DNA of 64,000 nt from contig NZ_CP117812.1 of assembly GCF_028728065.1 (NCBI RefSeq), positions 1,860,001 through 1,924,000 on the forward strand, written 5' to 3'. This DNA comes from Lentisphaera profundi (GTDB lineage Bacteria > Verrucomicrobiota > Lentisphaeria > Lentisphaerales > Lentisphaeraceae). This document shows positions 1-8,783 of the stretch, piece after piece. The notes beneath the pieces are model-generated. The model did no database searches. It was given only the letters and a program-made list of their open reading frames with translations, and was not told the DNA's origin. Within the stretch, counting starts at the first letter, position 1. Each line of letters starts with the position of its first letter. A program made the position numbers and the translations under genes.

Positions 1-1
1 A

Positions 2-283
2 TTGCTCGTCCTTCGACACGAGGCTTATCGCAAAATTGCCGAACTCGAAGAACAAGTCAATAATATAGTGGGCGACGAAGGCACCTTTGAATTTGACGCA
101 CCAGAATTCGACGTCGCTTTTGGCGGTAAATCACCCAAGAAAAAAGCACCTACTAAATCGACTAGCTCAAATACAAATAAAACTCAACTTAATAGTGATG
201 AAGATACCGATTCAGAAGATCCTATCGAAGACACTCCTAAAGAGAAAATCAAAAATACTGTAAGTAAGGACAAAGCTGAATAA
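2..283 (+). CDS. 3' end of an unrecognised protein (truncated by window edge)
   Basis: The reading frame is already open at the first base of the window, so this is the C-terminal part (about 93 residues) of a longer protein. It starts with a short helical, probably coiled-coil stretch (KIAELEEQ), then an acidic segment containing FEFDAPEFDV, then a low-complexity Lys/Ser/Thr/Asp/Glu tail that is probably disordered. I do not recognise the family. The next gene starts 15 bp after its stop codon and also has a helical N-terminus followed by an EFKIPAVP segment, so the two probably form an operon and may be distantly related. Function unknown. Confidence 0.55.
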   Translation: MLVLRHEAYRKIAELEEQVNNIVGDEGTFEFDAPEFDVAFGGKSPKKKAPTKSTSSNTNKTQLNSDEDTDSEDPIEDTPKEKIKNTVSKDKAE

Positions 284-298
284 ACCCAGCCCTTAACT

Positions 299-688
299 AT
301 GACGCCTAATGATCACATCCGTTTGCAAGAACTGCTTCTCCAGAGGCAGGAACTCTTTGCGTCCATATTCAAAGCGGAAAGTGAAATGATTTCTTTGACT
401 GAAGGGGAATTTAAGATCCCTGCTGTACCTATTGCTTTAGCTTCCTCACAAAAATTTATTACTAAGAAAAATGCGAAACCAAAAACAAGTAAAGTGAAAA
501 TCCCTGCACTTCCCCATCGTCAAGCCTTTTACCTCATCAAAAGCGGAGAAACCAGGGAAGAGACATACGAGAGCCGCGCCCTACTCATGGCTCGACTCAA
601 ACTCCAAGACATCCCCATTACCAGTTCCCACCTCGCACATTACCGCATGGGCCTGCTAGAAATCATATCTGACTTCTCCACTCATTAA
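299..688 (+). CDS. Unrecognised 129-residue protein
   Basis: An ATG start 15 bp after the preceding stop gives a protein of 129 residues. The first 35 residues are predicted helical and rich in Leu/Gln/Glu. A basic linker (KKNAKPKTSKVK) follows, then a compact C-terminal part with LPHRQAFYLIKSGETREETY. No signal peptide or membrane segment is visible. Family not recognised. The head-to-tail spacing suggests co-transcription with the gene before it. It could be a small DNA- or protein-binding accessory factor, but nothing in the sequence proves that. Confidence 0.6.
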   Translation: MTPNDHIRLQELLLQRQELFASIFKAESEMISLTEGEFKIPAVPIALASSQKFITKKNAKPKTSKVKIPALPHRQAFYLIKSGETREETYESRALLMARLKLQDIPITSSHLAHYRMGLLEIISDFSTH

Positions 689-797
689 GTTTTCACTACT
701 TCATCAACAAAGTATCAAGAAAACTCTCGTCACTCGCTCTCTCCTTAGTCCTGTGAATTGATTTTCTCTCCTACAATGGGTAAACTATCCCAACAAA

Positions 798-1961
798 ATG
801 AGTGTAGACATGACCACCCTAAGTGAATCTAAAGAAGAGCAAACCCTGCTAAATTGTTTGCGCGATCCGCAAAACTACGACTTCTCCACCACTTATGATT
901 TCGATAAGCTCCAAGAACTCTGCAGCTATCACCGTATCAGACCTCAACTTTATGAGATGCTTAAAAACAATCCCTCTTTACCCTCAGAATTCCGATCCTA
1001 CCTCAAATCACATCGCGAGCAATGGGCCTTTCGCAACCTCGCTTTTTTAGCCGCTGCACAACAAATCAATACCGCTTTTAAAGATTCCCATATTGATCTC
1101 CTTTTCTACAAAGGCGGACTCCTTTCTCAGGCTATTTACCAAGATTTTTCTTTACGTGAGTCCTCTGATCTCGACATTATTGTATCCCCGGAAAACCTCA
1201 AAGAAGTCACACTCATCCTTACTGAACTTGGTTACTCACTCTGCCGTGACAATAATCTTTGGAATAAAGAACTTTTCATCTCCTCCGATTCGGAGATAGA
1301 ATGGTTCCATCCTGATAAACAAATCACTCTTGATCTGCATTGGCGTCCTAATCACCCCCGCACCGGACTCAACTTTTCTTTTGAGGACTGCCTACAACAT
1401 AGTCAAAAACTCGAAATTCAGAACTACTCTTACCCCATCATGACTGAAGCTTTTTCATTCCTCGTCTTATCCTGCCACCGTGTAAAATCACCACAAAGGA
1501 GACTTTGTCATTTACTCGACCTTATCCGCCTCAGCGAAAAAGACACTTTTAACTGGCAAGAACTCGCTCAGCTTAGTCAACACTTCCAACTTGAAAAAGT
1601 CATTGCGAAAACCCTGATTTCTATTCAATCAGTTAAGCCCACTTGGCAGACCTCCACTGAAATCATTAGAATACTTCCTTGTAACTGGAAACAACTTGAA
1701 CAAAAAACCGAAGATCTTCAACCTGTAATAAATATCCCCGCACTTTCTCTAACGCGGGTAGCACAAGCGATAAGATTCCTTCTTTACTCTACCTCTAATC
1801 ATTACTCTATTCGAAAAAAAATAAGCTCTAGTACTTTTGTCTTTTTTCATCCCAGCGTACAGGTCATGCGACAAGTACTGCTCCCTAACAAGCTGCGATA
1901 TCTTTACCCTCTTATCATCCCCATGATTTATTTACGTATGGCACTCACAAAATCAAGATAA
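798..1961 (+). CDS. Nucleotidyltransferase-fold family protein (NTP_transf_5-like)
   Basis: 387 residues. The segment FYKGGLLSQAIYQDFSLRES followed by DLDIIV (residues 103-128) fits the uncharacterised nucleotidyltransferase family PF14907: a conserved KGG, then a Tyr/Arg region, then the D-x-D metal-binding pair (D124, D126) of the polymerase-beta nucleotidyltransferase fold. A tryptophan/histidine-rich segment (LDLHWRPNHP, about residue 180) is also usual for this family. It is known next to peptide-modification and polysaccharide clusters, but no such cluster is visible here. Substrate unknown. It stands alone, about 110 bp after the previous gene and 146 bp before smpB. Confidence 0.75.
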   Translation: MSVDMTTLSESKEEQTLLNCLRDPQNYDFSTTYDFDKLQELCSYHRIRPQLYEMLKNNPSLPSEFRSYLKSHREQWAFRNLAFLAAAQQINTAFKDSHIDLLFYKGGLLSQAIYQDFSLRESSDLDIIVSPENLKEVTLILTELGYSLCRDNNLWNKELFISSDSEIEWFHPDKQITLDLHWRPNHPRTGLNFSFEDCLQHSQKLEIQNYSYPIMTEAFSFLVLSCHRVKSPQRRLCHLLDLIRLSEKDTFNWQELAQLSQHFQLEKVIAKTLISIQSVKPTWQTSTEIIRILPCNWKQLEQKTEDLQPVINIPALSLTRVAQAIRFLLYSTSNHYSIRKKISSSTFVFFHPSVQVMRQVLLPNKLRYLYPLIIPMIYLRMALTKSR

Positions 1962-2107
1962 AACATCTCTCACTTTAAGGCCTTAAAAGTAATCCTTTAC
2001 TAAGTACTATCTTAAGACAGTTTTTGTTTAACTTAAAGAGTCCACTTATCTACTTGACCCATCCACAAGCTTACCTATATTAAGGTCTAATTTTTTTAAG
2101 GACACAC

Positions 2108-2551
2108 ATGGAACTCGCCAACAACAAAAAAGCTCGCTTCAATTACGAAATTATTGAAAAATACGAAGCTGGAATCGAACTTCAGGGTACTGAAGTTAAA
2201 TCCTGCCGTAAAAAATCGATTTCTATTGGCGAAGCCTTCATTGCCTTTGAAGGCGGAGAAGCTTGGATGCGCGAATGCCATATCTCTACTTACGAACAAG
2301 GAAATCGCAATAACCATGAGCCCAAGCGCAAACGTCGCCTACTGCTCCATAAACGCGAAATCAAAAAACTCATGCGCGAAGTTGACCATAAAGGCCTCTC
2401 CGTCATCCCCCTGGGTGTGCACCTGAAAAGAGGTAAAATCAAAGTCTCTATAGCTCTCTGCCGTGGTAAAAACACCGTGGATAAACGCCAGACTATGAAA
2501 AATCGCGATAACGACCGCACCTTACAGCGCTTCAAAAACAAAACTCTCTAA
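2108..2551 (+). CDS. smpB: SsrA-binding protein SmpB
   Basis: 147 residues, the usual length. SmpB binds tmRNA and takes it to stalled ribosomes for trans-translation in the cytoplasm. The N-terminal NNKKARFNYEIIEKYEAGI, the GTEVKSCR loop, the MRECHISTY segment and the basic, unstructured C-terminal tail (KRQTMKNRDNDRTLQRFK) are all diagnostic. An AAGGA ribosome-binding site lies just upstream of the ATG. tRNA-Arg starts 7 bp after its stop codon. The tmRNA gene itself (ssrA), often near smpB, is not recognised in this window. Confidence 0.97.
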   Translation: MELANNKKARFNYEIIEKYEAGIELQGTEVKSCRKKSISIGEAFIAFEGGEAWMRECHISTYEQGNRNNHEPKRKRRLLLHKREIKKLMREVDHKGLSVIPLGVHLKRGKIKVSIALCRGKNTVDKRQTMKNRDNDRTLQRFKNKTL

Positions 2552-2557
2552 AAACAC

Positions 2558-2631
2558 GCTTTGGTAGCTCAGTAGGATAGAGCGACAGTTTCCTAAACTG
2601 TGGGTCGGCGGTTCGAATCCGCCCCAGAGCA
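2558..2631 (+). tRNA. tRNA-Arg (anticodon CCU)
   Basis: A 74-nt cloverleaf reads clearly. The 7-bp acceptor stem is GCTTTGG/CCAGAGC with discriminator A and one G-U pair. The anticodon stem ACAGT/ACTGT (2585-2589 and 2597-2601) closes the loop TTCCTAA, giving anticodon CCT at 2592-2594. The T-arm is CGGCG-GTTCGAAT-CCGCC-like with the normal TTCGAAT loop. CCA is not encoded. The 3' half, from the anticodon stem on, is the left attachment site of an integrated element, so the element restores an intact tRNA. Confidence 0.95.
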
Positions 2632-2634
2632 CTC
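2585..2634 (+). repeat. attL, left copy of the 50-bp attachment repeat
   Basis: The repeat begins at the anticodon stem (ACAGTTTCCT...) and ends 3 bases past the tRNA discriminator base. It is identical to 16650-16699; the flanking bases differ on both sides (G against C before, T against C after). The crossover must lie within this interval. Confidence 0.93.
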
Positions 2635-3046
2635 TTTTAAGCACAAACTTCACCTACATGCATTACATATTACAAGACAAATGATATGGACTTTAATAGG
2701 GACTAGCATCCCTACATTGCTAATGAAATCACACTTTTAGTTTATCACGCTAAATAAAGTTGTGTACCTTCGGATTTACATCGAGTTTTTTTAGAGGGTT
2801 AAGTATGCTAAATTCTTGTTTCGATATGGGGAATTTGAAAAAAGTTCGACCTATTCAATTATTAGCCATCAAAAACATATCAATTCACCCTAAGCAATCA
2901 GCTTTACGCTTACTCTGACGTAATAGATAAGTACGTATATCTAAGCTCAAAAATATTATATACGATAAAAACACAATTATGTACTCAATAAAACTGTGAA
3001 AATCAGTTAGAGCTTTTAGCTTACTAAGAATAACGGAGGATTCATA
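2635..3046. other. Non-coding left end of the element
   Basis: No gene with a plausible start and composition is seen. There is one perfect 6-bp hairpin, TAGGGA-ctagca-TCCCTA, near 2697-2714, and AT-rich DNA with short A/T runs. Integrase arm-binding sites could lie here, but none is recognisable by eye. The last bases carry GGAGG, the ribosome-binding site of the next gene. Confidence 0.5.
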
Positions 3047-4228
3047 ATGGATATAAGAACAACACACCGAACTAATTTAGACATGAGTTATAGATATAAA
3101 ATGAAACGATATATTTTTATATTGATTCTTATTGCATCTACCTGTAATGCTGTAGATGAAGATAAGATAAAAAAAGAAGTCTTAGCAGAGCTGAACCTTA
3201 AGGCTGTACCTACAGAAACTGATATATCTGACTACCTTATTCTTGTAGACAAATTGGTTAGTGAAAAATATCCAAAATCTGCATTAGAGGATTTAAAGAA
3301 GAAATTCAATTCAAAGTATCCAATCATTAAGATTGGTGACAATGTAGATCTACAATTAAATAATGTGAAAATTGAGGGTCAATTAAAGTCTGTTAGCAAA
3401 CAAACTATTATCATCGAAGACAATAGTTATTCATTAAATCTTTTTAGCAAAGACGTACAACTTAGAATAGATAAGAAGAAACGGTATGATTATTACAAGA
3501 AGTACCTAAATACACTTTACTATAAAAGGGTTAATACTTTTAAAGAGAGTCTTCTTCATTCTCCCAAAAACCCACGCAATGCTACAGATACACACCGTGC
3601 TTTACTTACTTCTAAGCTTAAAATGGCACACCAAAGAGAGTTTAAAGATCTTTACAATTCTTTCTTAAACGCAGATGAAATACCATCTAAGAGAAATAGC
3701 GCACAATTAACTAACGATTATTACACGAATCACTTTCGTTATTTAAAATCAGAATGCCCTCAAGATGTTAAAGATTATATTGACAACTTTGATGACGACA
3801 TTAAAAAGATAGACTCTAATCAACAGCTACAAGGATGGGTATTAGCGAGAGAAAAATTAAGATCTTGGTGTAAAAAAACTAAATATAAACCATTACCTCA
3901 AACAGGAGCTTCACGTTCACGTTCAGGATACGTACGCTCAATCCAAGCAGGTAGTGAAGATGCAAAGAGAAGAAGTATCGAGGTTAGGGCTCAGTTAGCT
4001 CATCTGAATAATCACATGGAACATTACATGCTTGATGATTATGAAACAAAATACATAAAAGAAAAGAATTCAGGTGATTGGATTTATCTTTTTGAAATAA
4101 CTACCCTAACATTGAAGTCGGGAGGTTCGAACATAGCTGGAGAAGCCTATGCCTATGTAACTATGACACCTATGGAAAGACAACTAAAATTTCAAGAAAT
4201 TAACATTAAATATCTCAAGACAAAATAA
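3047..4228 (+). CDS. Exported protein of unknown function
   Basis: 393 residues from an ATG preceded 7 bp upstream by a strong GGAGG. A signal peptide-like segment (MKRYIFILILIASTCNA) begins only at residue 19, so the ATG at 3101 is an alternative start giving a standard Sec signal. Residues about 85-130 read as beta strands of a small barrel (GDNVDLQLNNVKIEGQLKSV), like a short SH3- or Sm-like fold, followed by a Lys/Tyr-rich helical region and a C-terminal strand-rich part. Family not recognised. It is the first cargo gene of the element and is followed by a secreted-type nuclease in the same direction. Confidence 0.7.
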   Translation: MDIRTTHRTNLDMSYRYKMKRYIFILILIASTCNAVDEDKIKKEVLAELNLKAVPTETDISDYLILVDKLVSEKYPKSALEDLKKKFNSKYPIIKIGDNVDLQLNNVKIEGQLKSVSKQTIIIEDNSYSLNLFSKDVQLRIDKKKRYDYYKKYLNTLYYKRVNTFKESLLHSPKNPRNATDTHRALLTSKLKMAHQREFKDLYNSFLNADEIPSKRNSAQLTNDYYTNHFRYLKSECPQDVKDYIDNFDDDIKKIDSNQQLQGWVLAREKLRSWCKKTKYKPLPQTGASRSRSGYVRSIQAGSEDAKRRSIEVRAQLAHLNNHMEHYMLDDYETKYIKEKNSGDWIYLFEITTLTLKSGGSNIAGEAYAYVTMTPMERQLKFQEINIKYLKTK

Positions 4229-4333
4229 AGAGCAACAATTCTTCTACAATTAATCATTTAGATTCTATAGCTTTAAATTGAATAAAAGAATAAGTATTAC
4301 TCGTATCAATTATAGGTGAGATTGAAGTACACT

Positions 4334-5338
4334 ATGAAATCAATTATTAATAAACTCTTAGTAACCATCTTAATTGGTATAATTGGCTTTGTAGCCTATA
4401 GCAATAAAGACCAACTGCCAGAGATAGCTGAACGTACTAAAACTAAAGCTGTTGAAGTCAGTGAATCCGTTAGTACTGCAATCAACAATAACTCTCCTAA
4501 AGCCACTCCTAACAAGGTAGTCCAAGAAGAATCTAATTACGAGACAACTGATAAGCGATTAAAGAGCGGTTACAAGCCAATCGTGCTCACTGAGAGCTAC
4601 GAGCATGACAAATGGACTACTGAGCCACAAGAACTCGTCAGAGAGTTTAGAGCCTACATTGTGAGCTTTGATGATAACTCTGACAATATATTAACCCGTA
4701 ACCCCGACTGGGTAGCATACGAGATGAGAGCTAAACCTTCAAACATGCCTGATGGTAAAGCTCCTAATCGTCCTTCTACTTGGATTGAAGATGATAAATA
4801 CAACGATGAAGCACCCCATGATAAATCATATTTACACAGTGGCTTTCATAGAGGTCACTTATGTATGAAACATATTGCTTGGAGGCTGGGAGCTAATGCT
4901 GATTGGAATACTCACACGACAATTAACGCTTCTCCACAACACGCTAAGTTCAATACTGGTGTTTGGTTAGATATGGAGAATAAAACCAAAGACTGGGCTG
5001 ATGAGTACGGGCGAATATGGGTTATATGTGGTGGTGCTTATAAAGATAAGAAACCCTCTCTATGGATTGGTGATGAAGGCGAAGAAAGAGTTGCAGTACC
5101 TGAATACTTCTGGAAGATCGTTATTCGCTTAGATGGTGAAGAAATTAAATCATTGGCTTTTATGTATCCACACAAGGACATTAAAAAGAGTCTTACCACT
5201 AAGAAGTACTTTCATGCTAGATATTTAACGTCAATAAATGATATTGAAGACTCAACTGGGTTAGATTTCTTAACTACGATTGAAGACGAAAAAGAAGAAG
5301 TCATTGAAGCATTGATTGCTACTGATATTTGGAAGTAA
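4334..5338 (+). CDS. Membrane-anchored DNA/RNA non-specific endonuclease (DRGH family)
   Basis: Start chosen at the ATG at 4334 (334 residues); an in-frame GTG at 4316 is possible. Residues 7-22 form one hydrophobic segment, either an anchor or an uncleaved signal, putting the rest outside the cytoplasm. A linker runs to about residue 75, then the Endonuclease_NS domain. The motif HRGHL (172-176) corresponds to the D-R-G-H active site with H175 as general base; here the first position is His rather than Asp. The metal-binding Asn region is TTINASPQHAKFNTGVW (N198, N207). Such enzymes cut DNA and RNA without sequence preference. A decayed tail of a second such enzyme lies at 6065-6145. Role could be nutrient scavenging, attack on neighbours, or DNA degradation; not decidable here. 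Confidence 0.87.
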   Translation: MKSIINKLLVTILIGIIGFVAYSNKDQLPEIAERTKTKAVEVSESVSTAINNNSPKATPNKVVQEESNYETTDKRLKSGYKPIVLTESYEHDKWTTEPQELVREFRAYIVSFDDNSDNILTRNPDWVAYEMRAKPSNMPDGKAPNRPSTWIEDDKYNDEAPHDKSYLHSGFHRGHLCMKHIAWRLGANADWNTHTTINASPQHAKFNTGVWLDMENKTKDWADEYGRIWVICGGAYKDKKPSLWIGDEGEERVAVPEYFWKIVIRLDGEEIKSLAFMYPHKDIKKSLTTKKYFHARYLTSINDIEDSTGLDFLTTIEDEKEEVIEALIATDIWK

Positions 5339-5394
5339 ACACTAACCATACTTTTATATAAAATTAGAATATTAGCTAAAAAAGGAAATATAAT

Positions 5395-5916
5395 ATGAAA
5401 TACATTTTAATTATTTTAATTATTGCTTTTACAACAAGTTGCTCTTCATGGTCAACACAACTTAAATACCGTAAACAAAGTTATATTCCTGGATCAAACA
5501 GAGCTGTCATTGGCTATGATGAAACAAAAATCAGTGACTTGCGATATGAAGTGTATGCAGGTCAAGCATGGCCTAAGGACTATCATAACCTACATAAGGT
5601 TGCTTTATACAGAGCCGCAGAATTAACACAAGAGCACGGTCATAATTTTTTCTACATTATTGATCAAGATATGAGCATGCAGCATTACGGGATGCCTATC
5701 TATCAAAACACTCATACCAATGGCTACATAAATGATAATACATTATATTTAAACAGTCATACAACAACAACAGGCGGAGGAACTATTTCTGGAGGTAAAT
5801 ACTACTTAGACTTCCTCATTGTGCCTGACTATAAAACAGAAGGATTCGACAATATCATTTCAGCAGAAAAAGTAATAAAATCACTTAAATATTTTATAGA
5901 CAGAAGACGCAACTAG
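5395..5916 (+). CDS. Small lipoprotein, unknown function
   Basis: 173 residues with an AAAGGA ribosome-binding site. The N-terminus MKYILIILIIAFTTSCSS is a short hydrophobic signal ending in a cysteine, typical of a lipoprotein although the lipobox is not a perfect LxGC. The mature part contains YDETKISDLRYEVYAGQAWPKDYHNLHKVALYRAAELT and a Thr/Gly-rich loop (TTTTGGGTISGG). The N-terminal arrangement (a short family with AAELT...GHNFFYIID) resembles small outer-membrane stress lipoproteins but I cannot name one. It sits 56 bp after the nuclease and between it and the remnant of a second nuclease, so a partner or inhibitor role is conceivable (inference only). Confidence 0.7.
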   Translation: MKYILIILIIAFTTSCSSWSTQLKYRKQSYIPGSNRAVIGYDETKISDLRYEVYAGQAWPKDYHNLHKVALYRAAELTQEHGHNFFYIIDQDMSMQHYGMPIYQNTHTNGYINDNTLYLNSHTTTTGGGTISGGKYYLDFLIVPDYKTEGFDNIISAEKVIKSLKYFIDRRRN

Positions 5917-6064
5917 AAAATCTATCGCTATAATAAAAGACCGTTTTTACCCCGTACTACGGCTCAATCGGTAAGTTACAGCTATAAAGAACACTCTGAC
6001 TTAATAGGGATTTGTGAAAAATTAGACGACCCCAAAACTATTGGAGATATTATCGAAGACTCTT

Positions 6065-6145
6065 ACAGGTTTAGATTTTTTGACTAAGCTTGAGGATGAG
6101 AAAGAAGAGGAAATTGAAGGCCTAATCTCCAGTGAACTGTGGTAA
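6065..6145 (+). pseudogene. Remnant: C-terminal tail of a second DRGH-type nuclease
   Basis: Translating from 6065 gives 26 residues, TGLDFLTKLEDEKEEEIEGL then ISSELW, then TAA. This matches the last residues of the nuclease at 4334-5338 (TGLDFLTTIEDEKEEVIEAL, IATDIWK). No matching frame for the rest of the enzyme is found between 5917 and 6064, so only the tail survives. The DNA differs at several positions, so it is a diverged paralogue and not a recent exact duplication. Confidence 0.8.
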
Positions 6146-6172
6146 TAAATTAATAATGAAAACCATAAAATA

Positions 6173-6937
6173 TTAAATATACTTAATTAAGTAAAGACTA
6201 ATAGTTCCACAGCCAACTAAGAAAAATAATAACGTTAGATAACCAATTACTAGTTGTATATTTCTTAGAGTCATTTCGATAGTTAATAATTTTTTCTTAT
6301 CGTCAGCTTTCCTGTTGTTTGAATCTTGATCGCTAAAATTATGACCCTTAGATATTGGGAATAGATCCTCGGTTACTCTATCTTTGTTGTTAGCCCAGTT
6401 CTTATCAATAGTATTAATGAGAAAATCATATTTTTCAGAAGCTAAATTATAATTTTGATTACAAGCTGATTTAAAGTAGAGTAAGAACTCATTCTGTAAG
6501 CTATTGAAGTCATTTAAAGAATTTATGAATCCTTCATCATCCTTCTTTTGTAACTTGGATAAAACATAATTAGAAAAGGTAAAATCGGCAAGACTAAATA
6601 CGAGTGTTGCTATTAACATAAATATCCCAAACTGAAAATCGTTTGTTACAACTAAATAAGGGGAGTTATTGACAGTAGTAAACGCAAATAGGATATACCC
6701 CACAGAGATCGTTATGATCATTTGATCTTTGGCTTTATTATTATTAGAAAATGCGCTAGCAGTTCTATCGTGATTACTATTATGTTGATTAGTTAAGTTA
6801 AGACGCTCATTAGCAAAGGCGTTTCTAATTGCGATATCATTTTGAGCTTTATAGTAAAAATCATCTTTTAGTCGGTTAGTTTTCTCAAGCTCTAACTTTA
6901 TTAACTCTATTTTTTTCTTAAACTCTTCTTCAGTCAT
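6173..6937 (-). CDS. Membrane protein with N-terminal coiled coil, unknown
   Basis: 254 residues, strong GGGAGAGGAAAAG ribosome-binding site. Residues 1-35 are a charged helix (FKKKIELIKLELEKTNRLKD). Two adjacent hydrophobic segments lie around residues 72-115 (MIITISVGYILFAF and FGIFMLIATLVFSLADF), then a long polar, mainly helical loop, and a last membrane segment (VIGYLTLLFFLVGCGTISLY) close to the C-terminus. Family not recognised. It is transcribed opposite to the nuclease and lipoprotein genes before it. Confidence 0.7.
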   Translation of the reverse strand: MTEEEFKKKIELIKLELEKTNRLKDDFYYKAQNDIAIRNAFANERLNLTNQHNSNHDRTASAFSNNNKAKDQMIITISVGYILFAFTTVNNSPYLVVTNDFQFGIFMLIATLVFSLADFTFSNYVLSKLQKKDDEGFINSLNDFNSLQNEFLLYFKSACNQNYNLASEKYDFLINTIDKNWANNKDRVTEDLFPISKGHNFSDQDSNNRKADDKKKLLTIEMTLRNIQLVIGYLTLLFFLVGCGTISLYLIKYI

Positions 6938-7277
6938 CTTTTCCTCTCCCTATTTCGTTTCACGAATATAACAGGCTTTGGGCAAAAAAAACTCAACTCC
7001 TAATTAAAAGAGCTGAGAAATCGCAGAGGATTAATCTTTGTTTTTAGATTGTTATTGTATTGAGAATTGGCGTATTAATATTGACGACCTTACAATCTTT
7101 CAAAAACTTATTGCGTGCGATCATATAAGCTTTGTGTCTGTCGCTTTATCTGTGATAACCACAACATGAGAGTACCCATTAAAACTCTCTATTCATCTGT
7201 ATAAACCTTCTACACAGCTATTTATCTGAAGAATATTAATAGTTACATACCTATATTCTACCCTACCCATAAATGGT
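6938..7277. other. Intergenic, no gene seen
   Basis: Divergent promoter region between the leftward membrane protein and the rightward gene at 7414. It is AT-rich. An imperfect hairpin (CTCAACTC and GAGCTGAG) lies near 6991-7017. No conserved reading frame is visible. The 3' part joins the duplicated segment starting at 7278. Confidence 0.5.
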
Positions 7278-7408
7278 TCAAAACTTAGAGGCGAGCTAGT
7301 TTTATACAAACACGCTTCAATTCGAGAATATTAAATCTATTCATTCAAATCTTTTAACTACAGGATTTTGAAAAAGGGGCTAAGTTGGGAGTAATCAAAA
7401 AAAGGGAA
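7278..7408 (+). repeat. Duplicated leader segment, copy 1
   Basis: About 130 bp, similar to 11606-11738. Shared blocks include TCAAAACTTA, GGCGAG, TATTCATTC, then ACTACAGGATTTTGAAAAA and GGGA(G/A)TAAT. In this copy it ends at the ribosome-binding site of the membrane protein gene at 7414. In the other copy it lies upstream of a decayed or small gene. It may be a leader or promoter region that was duplicated with its genes. Confidence 0.75.
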
Positions 7409-7413
7409 AGGAA

Positions 7414-7848
7414 ATGGATATACTAAATACTTTAGTGACCGTACTGATAGCAGTATCTGGAGCTAGCTACTTCTTAGCTAGACAAAGTGACAAAGTATAC
7501 ACAATGGCAAGAAAAACATTTATGTGGCCAATGATAGTTTTAGCTTTTTTTCTTTGTATAAAATATGCAGAGCGAATAAGTCCATTAAGTAAATGGATAA
7601 GTTATGATTATTTCTTTGATACCGACATCAAAAGAGAAGAACTAAAAAGCATTATTGAATTAGAATCAGACAAGGTAGAAATTAAATTAAAAATAATTTC
7701 CCTAGAAAGAGAAATCGCAGAATCCAATAGAGATAGAATAAGAATAGGTTTATCTATATTAGGTATTTTATATGCTTTTATTATGTTTGGCATTATAGGG
7801 AGTATACATAATTCACAAGATAGAATTGCTAAAGCTAATAAAACATAA
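7414..7848 (+). CDS. Small membrane protein, unknown
   Basis: 144 residues with GGGAAAGGA as ribosome-binding site. Hydrophobic segments are at about 5-22 (TLVTVLIAVSGASYFLA), 36-50 (FMWPMIVLAFFLCIKYA) and 112-130 (IGLSILGILYAFIMFGIIG), with a charged coiled-coil region (LKIISLEREIAESNRDRIR) between the last two. No family recognised. The lipoprotein gene starts 13 bp downstream with its own strong ribosome-binding site, so the two are likely co-transcribed. Confidence 0.75.
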   Translation: MDILNTLVTVLIAVSGASYFLARQSDKVYTMARKTFMWPMIVLAFFLCIKYAERISPLSKWISYDYFFDTDIKREELKSIIELESDKVEIKLKIISLEREIAESNRDRIRIGLSILGILYAFIMFGIIGSIHNSQDRIAKANKT

Positions 7849-7861
7849 TAAAAGGAGGGAG

Positions 7862-8218
7862 ATGAACAAAACAATAGCATTCATACTCATGCTTCTTTTT
7901 GTCTCATGCAGTGAACCCAAGCTAGATGAACTCACTTTGGACTACTCCAGTGAAGAGGCCATGAATGATAGCTTTAGTGATATTTATGCAACTCTTACTA
8001 AGGAGCAATGGCAGAGGTTTATGCAAGTGCTTTCGACCGTCACCCAAAACGAGATAAAGAAGCTCATGCCAATGGAAAAGAAGCTATCTTCAGAAGAATG
8101 GAATCAACTAATCTACGATATTAGGCAAAAAGCCTTTGATGGCAAGAGTGTCAAAGAAATACTTGATATGCAAAAGGCCCTTCACGGTAAAAGGGTAATT
8201 GACTTGATTGAGCATTGA
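7862..8218 (+). CDS. Small lipoprotein; paralogue of the fragment at 12562
   Basis: Start taken at the ATG after AAAGGAGGGAG, the best ribosome-binding site in the element; 118 residues. The signal MNKTIAFILMLLFVSCSEP ends in a probable lipidated cysteine. The mature part has two copies of a weak motif, LTKEQWQRF and LSSEEWNQL, each followed by a helix, and ends KALHGKRVIDLIEH. The same motifs occur in the 66-residue reading frame at 12562-12762. Function unknown. Confidence 0.8.
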   Translation: MNKTIAFILMLLFVSCSEPKLDELTLDYSSEEAMNDSFSDIYATLTKEQWQRFMQVLSTVTQNEIKKLMPMEKKLSSEEWNQLIYDIRQKAFDGKSVKEILDMQKALHGKRVIDLIEH

Positions 8219-8266
8219 TTGCTAATTAAGTTTGGTGAATAAATAAAAAACAATGGAGTATGATAG

Positions 8267-8668
8267 ATGAGTATTGATACATTATGCACAAGTTGTGGTG
8301 ATGTTGTAAAGTCGGAGCAATCAATGATCGGCTTAACTATGGACTGCCCTTACTGTGGCAATGCATTTGAAGTTTCACCTCGCAGAGACTCACAAGCAAG
8401 CAAAGTCAACAATAAGACTTCTACGCTAATAAACTGTGAATCCTGTAACAAAAGTATCTCACCTGAAGCACACGCTTGTCCATCATGCGGTCATCCTAAC
8501 AAGAAGATACAGAAGAAAGCAAAAAACAAAGAGTACGACAATAAACAAAGAAGTGGCTGTCTTCTATTGTTACTCGGCTTAGTTGTTGGCGCATTTAACC
8601 CCACTATAGGTGGTATCATGGTTGTGATTGGAATTATTATAGCAGTCATAAATACAAGAGTTACATAG
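8267..8668 (+). CDS. Double zinc-ribbon membrane protein
   Basis: 133 residues. Two CxxC pairs make a first zinc ribbon (CTSCG, CPYCG, residues 7-30) and two more a second (CESCNK, CPSCG, residues 57-76). A Lys-rich linker follows, then hydrophobic segments from about residue 100 (CLLLLLGLVVGAF and IGGIMVVIGIIIAVI). The zinc ribbons probably face the cytoplasm. Such proteins are common and usually lack a known function. It follows the lipoprotein gene by 48 bp in the same direction. Confidence 0.75.
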   Translation: MSIDTLCTSCGDVVKSEQSMIGLTMDCPYCGNAFEVSPRRDSQASKVNNKTSTLINCESCNKSISPEAHACPSCGHPNKKIQKKAKNKEYDNKQRSGCLLLLLGLVVGAFNPTIGGIMVVIGIIIAVINTRVT

Positions 8669-8783
8669 TGATTACTATTATTTCAACTAGGATGATGAAG
8701 TAGTATTGATTGCTAGGGAAATTTGGTAAGTACTAGAATAGGTTTATTAACATGATTATAATGCGAATAAACTATTTACAGTT

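Noticed and set aside
2635-3046. Leftward 60-residue frame at 2885-3067
   Set aside because: It overlaps the ribosome-binding site and start of the cargo gene at 3047, lacks a ribosome-binding site and has no family features.
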